Below, piece by piece: positions 61,396 to 64,000 of a stretch of DNA of 64,000 nt. The DNA lies in contig NZ_MPDJ01000005.1 of the NCBI RefSeq assembly GCF_001881565.1, positions 358,284-422,283 of the forward strand, read 5' to 3'. This DNA is from Eisenbergiella tayi (lineage in GTDB: Bacteria; Bacillota; Clostridia; Lachnospirales; Lachnospiraceae). The notes under the pieces were generated by a model, which was given only the letters and a program-made list of their open reading frames with translations, ran no database searches and was not told the origin of the DNA. How positions within the stretch are numbered: position 1 is the stretch's first letter; every line of letters starts with the position of its first letter. The position numbers and the translations under genes were made by a program.

Positions 61396-62864
61396 TCGCC
61401 CAGAACCTTTTCCAGTTCTTTGATAACAATCTTCAGGGCCTTGATTCTCGCATATTTTTTATCCACGGATTCCAGGATATGCCACGGCGCATAGGTCGTG
61501 CTGGTTTTCTGTATCATTTCATTCACGGCCGCTTCATAGGCATCCCATTTTTCCCGGTTTCTCCAGTCTTCATCGGTGATCTTCCATTGTTTTTCCGGTG
61601 TGTTCTGTCTTTCGTTAAAGCGTTCCAGCTGTGTTTCCTTATCAATATGAACCCAGAATTTGATAACCACAGCGCCCCAGTCCACCAGCTCCTTTTCGAA
61701 TTCGTTTATTTCATTATAGGCTCTCTGCCAGTCGTTGGTACTGCAGAAGCCCTCAATCCGTTCCACCATAACCCTTCCGTACCATGTGCGGTCAAAAATG
61801 GCTATATGGCCGGTTTTAGGCAGCCTTGTCCAGAAACGCCAGAGATAATGCCGGGCCTTTTCATGGGGCTCCGGGCTGGCGATGGGGTGGACTTCAAAAC
61901 CCCTGGGATCCAGCGCTCCGGTAATCCTCTTGATATTTCCCCCTTTTCCTGCGGCATCCCAGCCTTCATAGGCAATAATCAGAGGAACTCTTTTACGGTA
62001 AAGCCTGTTGTGAAGCTCACCCAGCCTTTTCTGAAGCTTATCCAGTTCCTCCTGGTATTCCGCCTCCTCCATGGTTTTATCCAGAGGGATTTCATCAAGC
62101 CTTGGCATCTTCTCCAGAGGGAAGGTATTCTGCAGCAGGGGAACCGCCAGGCTCTTGTTCTGAAGGGCCACCTCGATTCCCTGGCAAAGGGTCTCCAAAA
62201 CCTGCAGCTGCGCCCATTTACGTGAATGGGCATCCACAATATACCAGGGCGCGGTTGATGCGTTGGTATCATTCAGATACTGGTCAAAAACCTTCAGGCA
62301 TTTATCATAATGCTTACTCTGCCAGCGATCGGATTCACTCACCCGCCAGCGGGTATCCTCGTTTGACAAAAGGCCGTCCAGACGTTTTTTCTGTTCCTTT
62401 TCTTCTATATTAAAAAAGAATTTCATTACCAGATATCCATTATCCGTAAGCTGCCTTTCGAAACGCTTCACACTGTCAATCCGGGATGCATAGCCTTTTT
62501 CGTCCAGCTTTCCCCGGAGCACATCGCCGGTAATTTCCTCCATCCATCCGGAATCCAGAAATGTGAATTTTCCCGCTTCGGGCAGACGGGCAAAATAGCG
62601 GTATAAAAAGGGCTTCCTCAATTCTTCTTCCGTAGGCGCGGACATGGTCGCCACCTTAAAGAAACGGGGATCAATATTCCGGATGATTTTACCGATCGTA
62701 CTTCCTTTTCCGGCGGCTCCCCAGCCCTCCATCAGGACCAGCACCGGAAGGGCCCGCTCCTTAATCTGCATCTGCAGGGCAAACAGGTGGTTTCTCGCAT
62801 CCTCCAGCCGTCTGAGCAATTCCTCTTCCTGAGGTTTTTCCTGCTCCACGTGATTTTTCAGCAT
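61392..62864 (-). CDS. pap: PPK2-type polyphosphate:AMP phosphotransferase, two-domain
   Basis: Transfers phosphate between polyphosphate and nucleotides in the cytosol; 490 aa with two PPK2 domains in tandem. Domain 1 (about 10-240) has Walker A MEGWGAAGKGSTIGK. Domain 2 (about 265-490) has Walker A YEGWDAAGKGGNIKR, the FDRTWYGRVMVERIEG motif and WHILESVDKKYAR near the end. In characterised two-domain PPK2 proteins only the second half is thought to be fully active, and here too it has the complete set of motifs. GGGAGGAGG precedes the ATG, and a good promoter lies at 62983-63011. Confidence 0.9.
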   Translation of the reverse strand: MLKNHVEQEKPQEEELLRRLEDARNHLFALQMQIKERALPVLVLMEGWGAAGKGSTIGKIIRNIDPRFFKVATMSAPTEEELRKPFLYRYFARLPEAGKFTFLDSGWMEEITGDVLRGKLDEKGYASRIDSVKRFERQLTDNGYLVMKFFFNIEEKEQKKRLDGLLSNEDTRWRVSESDRWQSKHYDKCLKVFDQYLNDTNASTAPWYIVDAHSRKWAQLQVLETLCQGIEVALQNKSLAVPLLQNTFPLEKMPRLDEIPLDKTMEEAEYQEELDKLQKRLGELHNRLYRKRVPLIIAYEGWDAAGKGGNIKRITGALDPRGFEVHPIASPEPHEKARHYLWRFWTRLPKTGHIAIFDRTWYGRVMVERIEGFCSTNDWQRAYNEINEFEKELVDWGAVVIKFWVHIDKETQLERFNERQNTPEKQWKITDEDWRNREKWDAYEAAVNEMIQKTSTTYAPWHILESVDKKYARIKALKIVIKELEKVLGE

Positions 62865-62982
62865 AGTGCCTCCTCCCTGATCTCCTGTACGGAAATCTTA
62901 CGGCTTTTTATAGTTTTTGCCTGTTCCCGCGCCGTTATTCAAAAAGAAAACACTTCCTGACACGCCGGCGCTTTCTACCTTC

Positions 62983-63011
62983 AGTGTAGCATATGGAGCT
63001 CATGGAAACAA
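62983..63011 (-). promoter_or_regulatory. SigA-type promoter for the PPK2 gene
   Basis: On the minus strand TTGTTT (63006-63011), a 17-base spacer and TACACT (62983-62988). Its upstream side is 30 bp from the left arm of giant repeat F. Confidence 0.7.
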
Positions 63012-63041
63012 TTCCCTTTTAAGTGCTGGGTGATGGGTGCT

Positions 63042-63316
63042 GGGTGTGGATAAAAATTCTGAGTGAGCGTCACCGTCTGCCCGGGCTCCTCTTCCGGTTC
63101 TTCCAGAGGGCCAGCGGCTCGGTAAGGTTCCTTATAGGGCACGCTTCCGCTCGGACAAACACGCAGCGGTACTAAGGTTGCAAAATACGCAACCTAAGGA
63201 CCGGCGTGTTTATACGGCCCTTACAGGAATCCTTACCGAGCCGCTGGCCCTCTGGAAGGACCGGAAAGGGAACCCGGACAGACGGTGACGCTCACTCAGA
63301 ATTTTTATCCACACCC
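63042..63316. repeat. Giant inverted repeat F (family 2), 275 bp
   Basis: Outer arms of about 82 bp (63042-63123 and 63235-63316) match each other closely and begin GGGTGTGGATAAAAATTCTG. The core (63124-63234) carries ACGCAGCGGTACTAA and TAAGGACCGGCGT with tip stem AGGTTGC/GCAACCT. Orientation is the same as repeat E. It occupies, with repeat G, the whole 720-bp gap between the PPK2 and DUF3169 genes. Three TGGGTG copies directly precede the left arm. Confidence 0.85.
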
Positions 63317-63332
63317 TTGAAGACCTTTACTT

Positions 63333-63582
63333 GTTATAAATCACACCCGCCCTGCGTTTTGTGCCGTGCCTTCCCTCTGCGGATGCCCTTCCCGGCGGGT
63401 CTGTGTACCCTGCAAAGGCCTTCTAAAAACGCCGGTCCTTAGATTGCGTCCTGTGCAATCTTAGTACCGCTGCGTTTTTAGCAGAGTGAGAACGTGCCTG
63501 CGCAGGGTACACAGACCCGCCGGGAAGGGCATCTGCAGAGGGAAGGCACGGCACAAAACGCAGGGTGGGTGTGATTTATAAC
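63333..63582. repeat. Giant inverted repeat G (family 2), 250 bp, opposite orientation
   Basis: Arms 63333-63410 and 63504-63582 pair nearly perfectly, starting GTTATAAATCACACCC. The core on the minus strand has ACGCAGCGGTACTAA and TAAGGACCGGCGT with tip stem AGATTGC/GCAATCT. It faces repeat F head-on with 16 bp between them. Its right end is only 2 bp from the stop codon of the DUF3169 gene, so a transcript of that gene would end in this structure. Confidence 0.85.
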
Positions 63583-63584
63583 GT

Positions 63585-64000
63585 CTACTCTATTCCTTCT
63601 TTTTCCAGCTTCATGCTTCCGAAGCAGTACACGCCGGTATGCACGCCCCAGAGGATGCAGATCAGGATAATTGGGAAATTCCCGGTTCCGAACATCAGTT
63701 TTCCCAGCAGAGCCACGGCTTCCATGATCGGAAGCATGGACTTCATGACCTGGAAGGTGCTGTAGGAAGCTTTATAAATAATCATGCGTTCCGCTTCATC
63801 GCAGCTGTCCATCCAGCGCTTGTTAAAATTAGTGTCTCCCACATCGCCGTCCTTCAGCGGATGGATCTTTTTAATCTGCTTAATCAGTACCGCTTCCACA
63901 ATGATGATGCCTGTACAAAATATCACAAACAGGATTACGCAGACCAGCATATTGGGATTTTTCATGTCCATAGCCAGGCCGAACAGCAGAAACTGGATCA
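63585..64000 (-). CDS. DUF3169 family membrane protein (5' part outside window)
   Basis: The reading frame is open to the right edge; the first codons here (IQFLLFGLAMDMKNPNM) are within a membrane segment, so the start lies beyond the window and the ATG at 63971 is internal. Four membrane segments are seen, with a conserved cytoplasmic loop (WMDSCDEAERMIIYKASYST) typical of DUF3169. The family is of unknown function and is often found with a small XRE-type regulator. No regulator is visible here because the sequence ends. Confidence 0.75.
   Translation of the reverse strand, partial: IQFLLFGLAMDMKNPNMLVCVILFVIFCTGIIIVEAVLIKQIKKIHPLKDGDVGDTNFNKRWMDSCDEAERMIIYKASYSTFQVMKSMLPIMEAVALLGKLMFGTGNFPIILICILWGVHTGVYCFGSMKLEKEGIE

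Noticed and set aside
63030..63050. TGGGTG tandem repeat before repeat F
   Set aside because: Only three copies in about 20 bp; too small to call a feature on its own.
57053..63582. Giant repeats as IS elements or transposons
   Set aside because: No transposase, no target-site duplication that I could see, and arms that differ between loci. The symmetry covers the whole element instead of short ends.

Overview
The window looks like a chromosomal segment of an anaerobic, spore-forming Firmicute of the Lachnospiraceae / Clostridia type. Reasons: a SEC-C-tagged methionine aminopeptidase, DUF3842 and DUF1934 families, a DUF3794+LysM (SipL-type) spore coat protein, SpoIID and a SpoIIQ-type protein, YesM/YesN-type two-component systems, many CUT1 sugar ABC transporters without their own ATPase, and strong Shine-Dalgarno sites. 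No rRNA, tRNA, CRISPR array, phage gene or transposase was seen. Most genes lie on the minus strand.

Layout. 1-10.5 kb: housekeeping (methionine aminopeptidase 3' truncated by the window, ABC-F protein, SIMPL lipoprotein, a DUF3842 gene with an apparent one-base frameshift, NlpC/P60 hydrolase, asnS, FKBP/trigger-factor-like lipoprotein, a hydrolase pair). 10.7-14.1 kb: alpha-L-rhamnosidase with an AraC regulator. 14.8-23.7 kb: DUF1934, murI, GntR-ispE, SipL-like protein, and pyrC/pyrK/pyrD. 23.9-32.1 kb: a compact operon of sugar-type binding protein, two permeases, YesM-type kinase, YesN-type regulator, a metallo-hydrolase and a glycerophosphodiester phosphodiesterase. 32.5-34.5 kb: an Rpn-family nuclease, a PlsC acyltransferase and a broken Rpn-like 3' end. 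34.7-39.6 kb: L-fucose locus (mutarotase, kinase, isomerase, divergent AraC regulator). 40.3-46.9 kb: galacto-/lacto-N-biose phosphorylase with its ABC importer and AraC regulator. 46.9-50.3 kb: ddl-murF-DUF1848. 51.2-54.5 kb: spoIID, spoIIQ-like and an amidohydrolase. 54.6-64 kb: aconitase-family hydratase, CorC-type CBS protein, an N-acetylhexosamine kinase with AraC regulator, a PPK2-type phosphotransferase and a partial DUF3169 protein.

How it fits together. Fucose isomerase/kinase/mutarotase, the GH112 phosphorylase with its importer, the N-acetylhexosamine 1-kinase about 16 kb away, and the GH78 rhamnosidase describe a gut bacterium that uses host mucin or milk-type glycans and plant glycosides. 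The two AraC genes beside the phosphorylase locus and the kinase share upstream TGCACA-type repeats, suggesting one regulon.

The most unusual content is non-coding: five very long, nearly perfect inverted repeats (250-505 bp) at 14.3, 50.6, 57.1, 63.0 and 63.3 kb. They fall into two families. Each has a core conserved between loci, flanked by long arms that match each other within a locus but differ between loci. In the second family the tip stem shows compensatory base changes between three copies, so base pairing seems to be under selection. Two copies are followed by tracts with strong G+T excess on the strand leading away from the hairpin. These elements carry no protein gene and I do not recognise them as a described element.
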